Shown here one piece after another: positions 1 to 8,837 of a stretch of 64,000 nucleotides of DNA. The first letter of the stretch is position 1, and every line of letters begins with the position of its first letter. Made by a program: the position numbers and the translations under genes. The stretch comes from Mycobacterium sp. Its GTDB lineage: Bacteria > Actinomycetota > Actinomycetes > Mycobacteriales > Mycobacteriaceae. The stretch lies in contig NZ_PKEK01000100.1 in the NCBI RefSeq assembly GCF_002863225.1, forward strand, positions 42,602 to 106,601, read 5' to 3'. Under the pieces are notes generated by a model. That model ran no database searches and had not been told where the DNA came from. It saw nothing but the letters and a program-made list of their open reading frames with translations.

Positions 1-512
1 ACCGAGCCTTGCCGCACCGCGACGGCGTGCTCCGCGGCCCGCGCCAGCACTTGCACACCCGCGCCGACCCGCTCCACCCACGGCGCCCGGATGAAGACCG
101 CGTGCACCGGGTCGTCGAGCCCGTCGAACGCGACGTCGCCTTCGAACGAATCGACCTGACGCCCAAAGGCATTGCGCCGCACGGTGATGTCCACCGCTGA
201 CAGCGGCAGTGCCTCACGCCCGGCGGTTCCGGCGTCACGAATCTCGCTGGCCAGCAATATCATTCCCGCGCACGCGCCGTAGGCGGGCAGCCCGTCGGCC
301 AACCTGGAACGCAGCGGTTCCAGCAATTCGAGTTCGCGCAGCAGGTGACTCATCGTGGTGGACTCCCCGCCGGGAATCACCAGCCCGTCGACCGCCTCGA
401 GTTCGGCGCGACGCCGCACACCGATCGCCTCAGCACCGACATCGCGCAGCGCCGCCAGGTGCTCGCGGACGTCGCCCTGCAGCGCCAGTACGCCGACGCG
501 TGGAGCACTCAC
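1..512 (-). CDS. pdxT: pyridoxal 5'-phosphate synthase glutaminase subunit PdxT (partial, C-terminus outside window)
   Basis: Glutaminase partner of PdxS: it hydrolyses glutamine and channels ammonia to the PLP synthase core. The reading frame begins SAPRVGVLALQGDVREH and carries the class-I amidotransferase signatures GGESTTMSHLL and YGACAGMILLA, the latter with the nucleophilic Cys. The C-terminal His/Glu pair lies beyond the window edge. The start is a GTG that shares GTGA with the stop of the upstream thioesterase, which indicates translational coupling. The frame stays open to base 1. Together with pdxS this forms the deoxyxylulose-5-phosphate-independent PLP pathway. The assignment is secure; only the end is missing. 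Confidence 0.95.
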   Translation of the reverse strand, partial: MSAPRVGVLALQGDVREHLAALRDVGAEAIGVRRRAELEAVDGLVIPGGESTTMSHLLRELELLEPLRSRLADGLPAYGACAGMILLASEIRDAGTAGREALPLSAVDITVRRNAFGRQVDSFEGDVAFDGLDDPVHAVFIRAPWVERVGAGVQVLARAAEHAVAVRQGS

Positions 513-1354
513 TGGCCGGACGGCCGCTGCTCGCTCGGAACGCGCGTGAGGCCCTCTTGCATGACGGCGGCGACCATTTCGCCGTACTGGTTGAAGATCT
601 TGCCCTGGCACAGCGCCCGGCCGCCGCATGCGGACGGGGACGACTGGTCGTAGAGCAACCATTCATCGGCCCGGAACACCCGCATGAACCACATCGCGTG
701 ATCCAGCGAGGCCACCTGCAGGTGCTCCCGCTCGTCGAGGTGGGTGACCTGCGCCGACCCCAACAGGGTCAGGTCGCTCATGTAGGCCAGCGCACAGATG
801 TGCAGCACCGGATCGTCCGGCAGCGGATCGCGATGCCTGAACCAGACCTGCTGCTGGGCGGCCTTGCCCGGCAGTCGATGGACCTGGTCGCGTGGGACGA
901 TCCGGATGTCCCATTCCTGGAACTGCTTGAACCCGTCGTCGTCGAACACCTTCATCGACTTGAGCCCCGGCAGATCGTCGGGCGGCGGCGCCGACGGCAT
1001 CACGTCCTGATGGTGGATGCCGTCCTGGTCGGTCTGAAACGACGCCGACATCGAGAAGATTGTCTTTCCATGCTGGATCGCGTTGACCCGACGGGTGCAG
1101 AACGAACCGCCGTCACGCAACCGCTCGACGACGAAAACTGTTGGCGCCGAAGAATCTCCGGGCCGGATGAAGTAGCCGTGCAGGGAGTGCACCAGAAAAT
1201 GCGGGTCGACCGTGCGGACCGCGGACACCAGCGACTGGCCCGCGACCTGCCCGCCGAAGGTGCGCTGGAAGTTGCCCTGTTCGGGGCTGAACACACTCCC
1301 CCGGTAGATGTCGACCTCGAGTTGTTCGAGGTCGAGGATCTTTTCGATCGACAC
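509..1354 (-). CDS. tesB: acyl-CoA thioesterase II (TesB family)
   Basis: Hydrolyses fatty acyl-CoA to free acid and CoA. The 281-residue length fits TesB proteins, which are double hot-dog folds. Visible landmarks are the FGGQVAGQSL segment of the first hot-dog, the SLDHAMWFMR segment with the catalytic Asp (218), and VMQEGLTR near the end with the catalytic Gln (266). It sits between pdxS and pdxT, with 9 bases to pdxS upstream and a 4-base overlap with pdxT downstream, so it is cotranscribed with PLP synthesis genes. The same order is remembered for M. tuberculosis tesB2 (Rv2605c). No metabolic link between the thioesterase and PLP is evident. Substrate chain length cannot be read from the sequence. 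Confidence 0.93.
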   Translation of the reverse strand: MSIEKILDLEQLEVDIYRGSVFSPEQGNFQRTFGGQVAGQSLVSAVRTVDPHFLVHSLHGYFIRPGDSSAPTVFVVERLRDGGSFCTRRVNAIQHGKTIFSMSASFQTDQDGIHHQDVMPSAPPPDDLPGLKSMKVFDDDGFKQFQEWDIRIVPRDQVHRLPGKAAQQQVWFRHRDPLPDDPVLHICALAYMSDLTLLGSAQVTHLDEREHLQVASLDHAMWFMRVFRADEWLLYDQSSPSACGGRALCQGKIFNQYGEMVAAVMQEGLTRVPSEQRPSGQ

Positions 1355-1363
1355 GGACTGTTT

Positions 1364-2269
1364 TTACCAGCCGCGCTGCGCCAGGCGATGCGGCTCCGGC
1401 ACCTGCTCGACGTTGATCCCCACCATCGCCTCGCCCAGTCCGCGGGACACCTTGGCCAGCACATCGGGGTCGTCGTAGAAGGTGGTGGCCTTCACGATCG
1501 CCGCGGCGCGCTGAGCCGGATCCCCGGACTTGAAGATTCCCGAGCCGACGAACACGCCCTCGGCACCGAGCTGCATCATCATCGCCGCATCGGCCGGGGT
1601 GGCGATGCCGCCCGCGGTGAACAGGGTCACCGGCAGTTTGCCGGCCCGGGCGACCTCCACGACGAGGTCGTAGGGCGCCTGCAATTCCTTTGCCGCAACA
1701 AACAATTCGTCCTCAGACAACGAGCCGAGCCGGCGGATCTCTCCCCCGATGGCCCGCATGTGCGTGGTCGCGTTGGACACGTCGCCGGTGCCCGCCTCGC
1801 CTTTGGAGCGGATCATCGCCGCCCCCTCGTTGATCCGCCGCAACGCCTCACCGAGATTGGTCGCGCCGCAGACGAATGGCGCGGTGAACTTCCACTTGTC
1901 GATGTGGTGGGTGTAGTCGGCCGGGGTCAGCACCTCGGACTCGTCGATGTAGTCCACACCGAGGCTCTGCAGGATCTGCGCCTCGACGAAATGGCCGATC
2001 CGCGCTTTGGCCATGACCGGGATGGTGACCGCCGAGATGATGCCCTCGATCATGTCGGGGTCGCTCATCCGGGACACCCCGCCCTGGGCGCGGATGTCGG
2101 CGGGCACCCGCTCGAGCGCCATCACCGCGACGGCGCCGGCGGCCTCGGCGATCCGGGCCTGCTCGGGGGTGACGACGTCCATGATGACGCCGCCCTTGAG
2201 CATCTCGGCCATGCCGCGCTTGACCCGCGCGGTCCCGGTCCGCCCGTTCGACGACGCGGCGCTATCCAC
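1364..2269 (-). CDS. pdxS: pyridoxal 5'-phosphate synthase lyase subunit PdxS
   Basis: Condenses ribose 5-phosphate, glyceraldehyde 3-phosphate and ammonia into PLP; in known family members it is a (beta/alpha)8 barrel assembling into a dodecamer. The protein has 301 residues, the family length. Lys88 in MAKARIGH corresponds to the Schiff-base lysine and Lys157 in IRSKGEAGTG to the second swinging lysine; the phosphate loop VFVGSGIFKS follows. The GTG start is preceded by a strong Shine-Dalgarno (GAAGGAG). It is the first gene of a pdxS-tesB-pdxT operon. In M. tuberculosis, pdxH and PPE42 are remembered as lying just upstream; they are absent here. Confidence 0.97.
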   Translation of the reverse strand: MDSAASSNGRTGTARVKRGMAEMLKGGVIMDVVTPEQARIAEAAGAVAVMALERVPADIRAQGGVSRMSDPDMIEGIISAVTIPVMAKARIGHFVEAQILQSLGVDYIDESEVLTPADYTHHIDKWKFTAPFVCGATNLGEALRRINEGAAMIRSKGEAGTGDVSNATTHMRAIGGEIRRLGSLSEDELFVAAKELQAPYDLVVEVARAGKLPVTLFTAGGIATPADAAMMMQLGAEGVFVGSGIFKSGDPAQRAAAIVKATTFYDDPDVLAKVSRGLGEAMVGINVEQVPEPHRLAQRGW

Positions 2270-2285
2270 TGCTGATCTCCTTCAC

Positions 2286-2304
2286 TGGGTGACACCCAAT
2301 TCTA
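2286..2304 (-). promoter_or_regulatory. candidate promoter -10 and palindrome upstream of pdxS
   Basis: Read on the minus strand, TAGAAT (2304-2299) fits a mycobacterial SigA-type -10 element and would start transcription about 20-25 bases before the pdxS GTG. Directly downstream is a perfect 13-base inverted repeat, TGGGTG-A-CACCCA (2286-2298), placed over the predicted transcription start. That position would suit an operator. No -35 hexamer at standard spacing is obvious. This is inference from sequence only. Confidence 0.4.
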
Positions 2305-2337
2305 GGGGTGGATGCCAAATCCTATTTTCCAGGCGTC

Positions 2338-3378
2338 TCAGCGGATCGATTGCAGCTGCCGGGGCCGGTCCGGCGCCCCTGCCAGCGTCACTGCCTCGGT
2401 GAGCAGCTCGGAGAGCTGCAGGGGGTACACCGTCTCGCCGGCATCGGTCAGTGCGGCGATGTCGGCAGGCTCACACCAGCGGTGGTCGTGGATGTAGCGG
2501 TTCTCCAGTTCGGTGCGGCCGGTAATCGACGGCTCGAAGCGCTGGGTCCGGTAGACGAAGAAGAATTCCTCGCTGTCGATCTCGGCCCCGTTGAACTCGA
2601 ACACGGCGTCGCGCCGCCAAATCGGGCCGATCATGGCGGCAGCGTCGACGCGCAGGCCCGTCTCCTCGGCGAGTTCGCGCGCGGCCGCTTGAGCGAGTGA
2701 TTCGCCGTCGCCGACCTGACCGCCGACGGTGAACCACCAGCGCGCCGCCGGACCGTCGGTCGCGGGGTCGGACCCGCACAGCAGGAGCACGGCGCCGGTC
2801 TCGTCGAGGAGCACCACCCGCGCCGAGGTGCGCCGGCCGGCGGCGGGATGGTCGGCGTGGTGGAGCGCTTGCGAGCGCTCCGTGATCTCGAAATAGCTTG
2901 GCAACTTGGCGGTTCCGGCCAGCCGGAACAACTGGACCAAACGCCGCTCGCGGAGCGCGAGCGTGTCGCGCACCGCGTCGTTGTGAAATCGACGGGCCAG
3001 CATCACCCTGGCTTCGGCGTCGGCCAACTCGGCGATCAGGCCGGCAGGCACCGCCGCCGGATCGATCATGGCCAACGCGGCCGCAAGCTCGTTCTCGCAA
3101 CTCTCCCGCGCCCGTCGCCCGGCGCTCTCGGCCGCATCGGCACGCGCGACCAACTCCCCGGCCCGGTCGTCGGGATACCCGCCGAAGGCGTTGACCGCCA
3201 CCGCGCGGGCCACCACGGCGCGCCGCGCCAGCGCGGCGTCGAGCGCCTGCCAGGACAGGTCGTACCGCACATGCAGGCGGTCCAGCCGGTTCGCCACCCG
3301 CACGCCCCACACGACAAACCCGACCACCACGGCCAGCAGCGCGACCAGGGCCGCGACCAACCCCACCGTCCACCACAT
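2338..3378 (-). CDS. membrane-anchored LemA-like/Nudix hydrolase fusion protein
   Basis: A 346-residue protein. Residues 4-27 form one transmembrane helix. Residues 30-165 are helical and resemble the LemA family, including the stretch ARRFHNDAVRDT and the following AKLPSYFE, which resembles the LemA tail. Residues about 185-340 are a Nudix domain with a complete box (Gly220 to Leu242, matching Gx5Ex7REUxEExGU), so it should cleave a nucleoside diphosphate linked to some moiety. It is the last gene of the PIM operon; its ATG shares TGATG with the pimA stop. It corresponds to remembered M. tuberculosis Rv2609c. The substrate is unknown. The LemA resemblance is my reading and needs profile confirmation. 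Confidence 0.85.
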   Translation of the reverse strand: MWWTVGLVAALVALLAVVVGFVVWGVRVANRLDRLHVRYDLSWQALDAALARRAVVARAVAVNAFGGYPDDRAGELVARADAAESAGRRARESCENELAAALAMIDPAAVPAGLIAELADAEARVMLARRFHNDAVRDTLALRERRLVQLFRLAGTAKLPSYFEITERSQALHHADHPAAGRRTSARVVLLDETGAVLLLCGSDPATDGPAARWWFTVGGQVGDGESLAQAAARELAEETGLRVDAAAMIGPIWRRDAVFEFNGAEIDSEEFFFVYRTQRFEPSITGRTELENRYIHDHRWCEPADIAALTDAGETVYPLQLSELLTEAVTLAGAPDRPRQLQSIR

Positions 3379-4502
3379 CAGCTCGCCACCTGGACCTTGG
3401 CGCCGCTGACCGCGACCGTCTCGTAGACCCGCATGATCTGATTCGCCACCACCGGCCAGTCGTACCGGCGTACCGCCTGCCGTCCGGCCTCGGCATAGCG
3501 CTTGGCCAGCGTTTCATCCTCGAGCACCGCGATCAGGCCGTCGGCGAGCGCGGCGCTGTCGTCGACGCTGACCAGGCGACCCGCTTCCCCATCGCGCAGG
3601 ACCTGCCGGAATGCGTGCAGATCGCTGGCCACCACCGGCGTGCCGGCGGCCATCGCCTCGACCAGCACGATGCCGAAGCTCTCCCCTCCCAGGTGGGGGG
3701 CGCAGTAGACGTCGGCGCTGCGCATCGCCGAGGCCTTCGCGGCGTCGTCCACCAGACCGAGGAATCGCAGGTGGCCGGCCAATCGTCCGACCTTCTCGCG
3801 CAGCTCCTCCTCGTCGCCACGACCGACGATCAGCACCTGCAAACCCGGAAACCGCTCGACCAGAGTGGGCAGCGCGTCGATGAGCACCGCCATGCCCTTG
3901 CGGGGCTCGTCGTAGCGACCCAGGAACAGCACCGTCTTGGCCGGCCGGGGATACCCGTCGAGCAGCGGCGCCGAGGCCATCGCCGTCACGTCGACGCCGT
4001 TGGGTATCTCCACCGCGTCCGATCCCAGGGCCTCCATCTGCCAGCGCCGGGCCAGGTCGGACACCGCGATGCGGCCGACGATCTTCTCCTGCATAGGCCG
4101 CAGCAGCCCCTGGACGACGGACAGTGTCAGCGATTTGGTGGTCGAGGTGTGGAAAGTGGCCACGATGGGCCCCTCGGCAATCCGTAACGCCCACATCGAC
4201 ACGCTGGGCGCATTGGGTTCGTGCACATGCAGCACGTCGAACTCGCCTTCGGTCAGCCAGCGCCGGACCTTGCCGTGCACGGCCGGGCTGACCTGTACAC
4301 GGGCCACCGAGCCGTTGTAGGGAATCGGCACGGCCCGGCCCGCCGAGACCACGTACTCGGGCAGCGACACATGCGGTGACGCGGGCGCCAGCACGCTGAC
4401 GTCCTGACCGCGGTCGCGCATCACCTCGGCTAGCTGCAGCACGTGCGACTGCACGCCGCCCGGCACGTCGAACGAATACGGACACACCATGCCGATCCGC
4501 AT
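3378..4502 (-). CDS. pimA: phosphatidyl-myo-inositol alpha-1,2-mannosyltransferase PimA
   Basis: Transfers the first mannose from GDP-mannose to the 2-position of phosphatidyl-inositol at the cytoplasmic face of the membrane, starting PIM, LM and LAM synthesis. It has 374 residues in a GT4/GT-B fold. Key residues fall at the positions published for mycobacterial PimA: Gly-Gly-Val at 15-17, His118, Arg196, Lys202 and Glu274 in GGESFG. The start MRIGMV is chosen because its ATG overlaps the patA stop as TGATG; longer upstream frames lack homology. It follows pgsA, which makes the phosphatidyl-inositol precursor, and patA, which acylates the product. Confidence 0.97.
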   Translation of the reverse strand: MRIGMVCPYSFDVPGGVQSHVLQLAEVMRDRGQDVSVLAPASPHVSLPEYVVSAGRAVPIPYNGSVARVQVSPAVHGKVRRWLTEGEFDVLHVHEPNAPSVSMWALRIAEGPIVATFHTSTTKSLTLSVVQGLLRPMQEKIVGRIAVSDLARRWQMEALGSDAVEIPNGVDVTAMASAPLLDGYPRPAKTVLFLGRYDEPRKGMAVLIDALPTLVERFPGLQVLIVGRGDEEELREKVGRLAGHLRFLGLVDDAAKASAMRSADVYCAPHLGGESFGIVLVEAMAAGTPVVASDLHAFRQVLRDGEAGRLVSVDDSAALADGLIAVLEDETLAKRYAEAGRQAVRRYDWPVVANQIMRVYETVAVSGAKVQVAS

Positions 4503-5488
4503 CAGCTGTGCCCGTGCTTCCCGTGCCGCTCCCCCTCGGCAGGCGAAACCCCCAATCGAGCCTGGCGCTCGTCGGACAGATCGGCCAGCCACTGTGGCTG
4601 GAGCATGTGCCAATCGGCGGGATGCGCAGCGATGTTGCGGGCAAACTCGTCGGCCAGTGCCTGGGTGACGACACCGACATCGCCGCTGCTGCAATCCAGC
4701 GGCGGGAAGAACGTGACGTGGCAGTCGTCGCCCTCGTACCAGGAGTGCACGGGCAGCAGCGCTGCCCCGGTGGTGATCGCCAGCTTCGCCGGACCGGCCG
4801 GCATCCGCGTCGGCTCGCCGAAGAAGTTCACTTGAACGCCGGTACGACCGAGATCCCGCTCGGCCATCAGGCACACGAATTTGTTGTCATTCAGCCGTTC
4901 GCTGAGTAGCGGGAACGGTGGCTGCTCCCCGCCCGACAACGGAATCACCTCGAAGCCAAGGCTTTCCCGGTACTCGACGAACCGCCGGTACAGCGACTCG
5001 GGTTTCAGTCGCTCGGCGACAGTGGTGAATCGGCCGTAGGTCTGCGTCAGCCACACCCCCGCCAGATCCCAGTTGCCGCTGTGCGGCAACGCCACCACAG
5101 CACCGCGCCCGTTGGCCAGCGCCGACTCCAGATGTTCCTGGCCGGTGACGTTCTCGGCGAGCCGCTGACCGAGCTGGTGCTGATCCATCGACGGTAACCG
5201 GAACGCCTCGCGCCAATAGCGGGCGTAGGACGCCAGCGACGCCCGGATCAGGCTGGGGGGAACATCTTTCGGCTCGACGCCGATGACGCGGGCAAGATTC
5301 TTGCGGAGCTGTTCCGGGCCCCCGCCACGGGACGCGTACAGCGCTCCCGCGTCGAACATGTTGCGCGCAGCGAATTCCGGCATGGTGCGCACGGTCAGCC
5401 AACCGGCCGCGTACCCCCAGTCGGCAATTCGACTGCTGAGCGAACCACCACTGATGCCAGGAAGTTTCAGGCCAGACGGGACGATCAC
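4502..5488 (-). CDS. patA: PIM acyltransferase PatA
   Basis: Adds palmitate to the 6-position of the first mannose of PIM1/PIM2. It has 328 residues in the lysophospholipid-acyltransferase (HtrB-like) family. The catalytic HX4D motif is His136-Ser-Gly-Asn-Trp-Asp141, and a further motif, AERDLGRTGV, follows. The start is a GTG sharing GTGA with the pgsA stop, giving MIVPSGLKLPG, which matches the N-terminus remembered for M. tuberculosis Rv2611c. It is flanked by pgsA and pimA in a fully overlapping operon, which strongly supports a PIM role. The protein acts peripherally on the inner membrane. Confidence 0.95.
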   Translation of the reverse strand: MIVPSGLKLPGISGGSLSSRIADWGYAAGWLTVRTMPEFAARNMFDAGALYASRGGGPEQLRKNLARVIGVEPKDVPPSLIRASLASYARYWREAFRLPSMDQHQLGQRLAENVTGQEHLESALANGRGAVVALPHSGNWDLAGVWLTQTYGRFTTVAERLKPESLYRRFVEYRESLGFEVIPLSGGEQPPFPLLSERLNDNKFVCLMAERDLGRTGVQVNFFGEPTRMPAGPAKLAITTGAALLPVHSWYEGDDCHVTFFPPLDCSSGDVGVVTQALADEFARNIAAHPADWHMLQPQWLADLSDERQARLGVSPAEGERHGKHGHS

Positions 5489-6141
5489 GTCTCGGCCTCT
5501 CCCGACTCTCCCGGCGGCGGCAGCGACGTCGCCGCACCGGTCGAGCGCCGTACGGTGTGCAACCGCTGGGCGCAGGTGACCATGCTCGCCGCGGCCAGCA
5601 GCCACATGGCGATCGGCAACGCCCACGGCAGCGGGACCACCGGGAAGTCGGACAGCCCCGCCCCGACCAGCACGATGATCAAGCGTTCGGGTCGTTCGAT
5701 GAGGCCGCCGTCGCCGCGCAGACCACTGGCCTCGGCACGGGCCTTGATGTAGGAGATGACCTGCGAGGTCACCAGACAGATCAGGGTCGCCACGACCAGC
5801 GGCCTACTGCCCAGGCTGAACGCCGCCCACCAGGCCAGCCCACAGAACACCGCGCCGTCGCTGATGCGATCGCAGGTGGCATCCAGCACCGCGCCAAAAC
5901 GTGTGCCGCCGCCGCTTTCTCGCGCCATCGCGCCGTCGACCATGTCGAACATCACGAAGAACCAGATCACCACGGTGCCGGCGAACAGCCGGCCGGTCGG
6001 AAACAGTGTCAACGCGGCCAGCACCGCGGCCGCGGTGGCGAAGATCGTCACGCCGTCTGCGGTGAACCCCGCGTGCAGCAACGCCCGTGCCACCGGTGTG
6101 GTGACTCGCGCGACTCCCTCGCGGGACAGCAGCTTACTCAA
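5485..6141 (-). CDS. pgsA: phosphatidylinositol phosphate synthase (CDP-alcohol phosphotransferase)
   Basis: Condenses CDP-diacylglycerol with inositol 1-phosphate to give phosphatidylinositol phosphate, the base of PIMs. The 218-residue membrane protein has the full CDP-alcohol phosphotransferase motif with Asp66, Asp69, Asp87 and Asp91 (DMVDGAMAR then GAVLDATCDR), plus five to six hydrophobic helices. The start is a TTG: an in-frame TGA lies 12 bases upstream and the peptide MSKLL agrees with the remembered M. tuberculosis PgsA1 N-terminus. The gene follows the HIT gene after 13 bases and overlaps patA by 4 bases. Confidence 0.95.
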   Translation of the reverse strand: MSKLLSREGVARVTTPVARALLHAGFTADGVTIFATAAAVLAALTLFPTGRLFAGTVVIWFFVMFDMVDGAMARESGGGTRFGAVLDATCDRISDGAVFCGLAWWAAFSLGSRPLVVATLICLVTSQVISYIKARAEASGLRGDGGLIERPERLIIVLVGAGLSDFPVVPLPWALPIAMWLLAAASMVTCAQRLHTVRRSTGAATSLPPPGESGEAET

Positions 6142-6154
6142 CGGCGATGCTCAC

Positions 6155-6715
6155 TCATGATTGCCGAATCCACTCGGCGGCGAGTAGTTGGCGGGTGTCA
6201 CGCAGCAACTGCGGAATCACTTTGGAGTCGCCGATGATCGTGATGAAGTTGGCATCGCCGCCCCACCGCGGCACCACATGCACGTGCAGGTGCTCGGCCA
6301 GCGAGCCGCCCGCCGAGTGGCCGAGATTGACTCCGACGTTGAATCCGTGTGGGCGCGAGACGGTTTTGATGACGCGAATCGCCTTCTGAATGAACGCCAT
6401 CAGCTCGCTGCTTTCCGGCTCGGTCAGATCCTCGAGTTCGGAGAGCCGGCGGTACGGCACCACCATCAGGTGGCCGGGGTTGTATGGATACAGGTTCAGC
6501 ACGGCGTAGACCAGCTCGCCACGCGCCACCACCAGACCGTCTTCGTCGGACAGCTGCGGGATGTCGGTGAAGGGCTGTTCCTTGTTGCCGTTGTCCTGCT
6601 TGAGTGGACCCTCGGCCAGGTAGCTCATCCGGTACGGCGTCCACAACCGCTGCAGGTGGTCCGCTTCGCCGGCGCCCCGGTCGACGAGACTCGAGTCGTC
6701 CTCAGTCACGAGCAC
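6155..6715 (-). CDS. HIT-family protein, Ap4A phosphorylase type
   Basis: A nucleotide hydrolase or transferase of the histidine-triad superfamily. The triad is His142-Leu-His144-Val-His146 (HLHVHVVPRW). The M. tuberculosis counterpart, Rv2613c, is reported to be a diadenosine tetraphosphate phosphorylase, so that activity is inferred. The 186-residue form uses a GTG overlapping the last 14 bases of thrS; an equally plausible GTG lies two codons downstream at 6709. It links thrS to pgsA in the operon. Ap4A is a by-product of aminoacyl-tRNA synthetases, so the neighbour relation with thrS may be functional. Confidence 0.9.
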   Translation of the reverse strand: MLVTEDDSSLVDRGAGEADHLQRLWTPYRMSYLAEGPLKQDNGNKEQPFTDIPQLSDEDGLVVARGELVYAVLNLYPYNPGHLMVVPYRRLSELEDLTEPESSELMAFIQKAIRVIKTVSRPHGFNVGVNLGHSAGGSLAEHLHVHVVPRWGGDANFITIIGDSKVIPQLLRDTRQLLAAEWIRQS

Positions 6716-8756
6716 TCACCTTGACCAGATCCGCTGTGGGCACGTCGTTTTCACGTGCGTCGATCCACTGCTTGATGACGGCCACCGCTTCGTCCCGGGG
6801 CACACCGTTGATCTGTGTGCGATCACCGAACCGGAAACTGACCGCGCCGGCTTCGACGTCGCGGTCGCCGGCCAGCAGCATGAACGGCACCCGCTGGTTG
6901 GTGTGGTTGACGATCTTCTTCGCCATCCGGTCGTCGCTGGCGTCCACCTCGGCCCGGATACCGCTGGACTTGAGCTGCGCCGCAACGTCTTTCAGGTACG
7001 GTACGTGGCCGTCAGCGACGGGAATGCCGACCACCTGGACCGGCGCAAGCCAGGCCGGGAACGCCCCGGCGTAGTGCTCGGTGAGGATGCCGAAGAACCG
7101 CTCGATCGACCCGAACAGCGCCCGGTGAATCAGCACCGGCCGTTGCCGTGAACCGTCGGCGGCGGTGTATTCCAGCTCGAACCGGTCAGGCATGTTGAAG
7201 TCGACCTGCAACGTCGACATCTGCCAACCGCGGCCCAGCGCGTCCTTGACCTGCACGGAGATCTTGGGGCCGTAGAAAGCGGCGCCGCCGGGATCGGGCA
7301 CCAGTTGCAGACCGGACGCCTCGCCGACCTCACGCAGGATTTCGGTCGCTTCCTCCCACACCTCGTCGGAGCCGACGTACTTGTCAGGGTCCTTGGTGGA
7401 CAGCTCCAGGTAGTAGTCGTTGAGCCCGTAGTCGGCCAGCAGATCGAGCACGAACCGCAACACCGAGGTCAGCTCGTCACGCATCTGCTCACGGGTGCAG
7501 TAGATGTGCGCGTCGTCCTGGGTCATGCCCCGCACCCGGGTCAGGCCGTGGATGACGCCGGACTTCTCGTAGCGGTAAACGCTGCCGAATTCGAAAAGCC
7601 GCAGCGGGAGTTCGCGATACGAGCGTCCCCGCGACCGATAGATCAGGTGATGCATCGGGCAGTTCATCGGCTTGAGGTAGTAATCCTGGCCGGGTTTGCG
7701 CACGGTGCCGTCTTCGTTGAATTCGGCGTCCAGATGCATCGGCGGGTACATGCCGTCGGCGTACCACTCGAGGTGGCCCGACGTGACGTACAACTGCTCT
7801 TTGGTGATGTGCGGGGTGTTGACGAACTCGTAGCCGGCCTGCTCGTGCTTGCGCCGGGAGTACTCCTCCAGCTCGCGGCGGATGATGCCACCCTTGGGAT
7901 GGAAAACCGCCAGACCCGAACCGATTTCGTCGGGAAAGCTGAACAGGTCGAGCTCGACACCGAGCTTGCGGTGGTCGCGCTTCTGCGCCTCTTCCAGTAA
8001 CTCGAGGTGACGGTCGAGCGCCTCCTGCGATTCCCAGGCCGTCCCGTAGATGCGTTGCAGGCTGGCGTTGTTCTGGTCGCCCCGCCAGTAGGCGGCCGAG
8101 CTGCGGGTGAGCTTGAACGCCGGAATGTGCTTGGTGGTGGGGATGTGCGGGCCGCGGCACAGGTCGCCCCAAACCCGTTCGCGGGTACGCGGATTCAGGT
8201 TGTCGTAGGCGGTGAGTTCGTCACCACCCACCTCCATGACGTCAGGGTCGCCGGATTTGTCGTCGACGAGTTCGAGTTTGAACGGCTCAGCGGACAGCTC
8301 GTTACGGGCCTGGTCTTTGGACTCGTACACCCGCCGGTCGAAAAGCTGACCCTCCTTGACGATCTGGCGCATCCGCTTCTCGAGCTTGTCCAGATCCTCG
8401 GGCGTGAACGGCTCTTCGACGGCGAAGTCGTAGTAGAAGCCGTCGGCGATGGGCGGTCCGATGCCGAGCTTGGCGTGCGGGAACAGATCTTGGACGGCCT
8501 GCGCCAAGACGTGTGCGGCGGAATGCCGGATCACACTGCGCCCGTCTTCGGTGTCGGCCGCGACCGGCACGACGTCGGCGTCGGCGTCGGGAGTCCAGCT
8601 CAGGTCGCGCAGTTTGCCGTCGGCGTCGCGCACCACCACGATCGCGTCGGCGGCGCCGCGCCCCGGAAGTCCGGCTTCGCGGACCGCGGCCGCCGCCGTC
8701 GTGCCGGCAGCCACCCGGATCGGGGCTGCTGGCGCGGTGTGAGCGAGGGCGGTCAT
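6702..8756 (-). CDS. thrS: threonyl-tRNA synthetase
   Basis: Class II synthetase charging tRNA-Thr. In order it has a TGS domain (about residues 14-75), the editing (SAD) domain with RHSAAHVLAQ, the catalytic core with motif 2 (LRLFEFGSVYRYE) and the zinc-ligand region MNCPMHH, motif 3 around IHRALFGSIERFF, and a C-terminal anticodon-binding domain. The length of 684 residues assumes ATG at 8756 (MTALAHTAPAAP). The frame extends 22 codons further upstream to 8822, but that part has no family resemblance. It is the first gene of the thrS-HIT-pgsA-patA-pimA-Nudix operon. Confidence 0.97.
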   Translation of the reverse strand: MTALAHTAPAAPIRVAAGTTAAAAVREAGLPGRGAADAIVVVRDADGKLRDLSWTPDADADVVPVAADTEDGRSVIRHSAAHVLAQAVQDLFPHAKLGIGPPIADGFYYDFAVEEPFTPEDLDKLEKRMRQIVKEGQLFDRRVYESKDQARNELSAEPFKLELVDDKSGDPDVMEVGGDELTAYDNLNPRTRERVWGDLCRGPHIPTTKHIPAFKLTRSSAAYWRGDQNNASLQRIYGTAWESQEALDRHLELLEEAQKRDHRKLGVELDLFSFPDEIGSGLAVFHPKGGIIRRELEEYSRRKHEQAGYEFVNTPHITKEQLYVTSGHLEWYADGMYPPMHLDAEFNEDGTVRKPGQDYYLKPMNCPMHHLIYRSRGRSYRELPLRLFEFGSVYRYEKSGVIHGLTRVRGMTQDDAHIYCTREQMRDELTSVLRFVLDLLADYGLNDYYLELSTKDPDKYVGSDEVWEEATEILREVGEASGLQLVPDPGGAAFYGPKISVQVKDALGRGWQMSTLQVDFNMPDRFELEYTAADGSRQRPVLIHRALFGSIERFFGILTEHYAGAFPAWLAPVQVVGIPVADGHVPYLKDVAAQLKSSGIRAEVDASDDRMAKKIVNHTNQRVPFMLLAGDRDVEAGAVSFRFGDRTQINGVPRDEAVAVIKQWIDARENDVPTADLVKVSARD

Positions 8757-8837
8757 CGACGCGGTCTCCGTGACTTTTCGGGCTTCCGATGGACCCGCCC
8801 ATGCTATCGGGGCGATTATCACCCGAGGGTTGCAGCC

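Noticed and set aside
209..2275. Long plus-strand open frame (688 codons) opposite the pdxS/tesB/pdxT genes
   Set aside because: Arg/His-rich composition without domains; it is the complement of three clearly conserved minus-strand genes.
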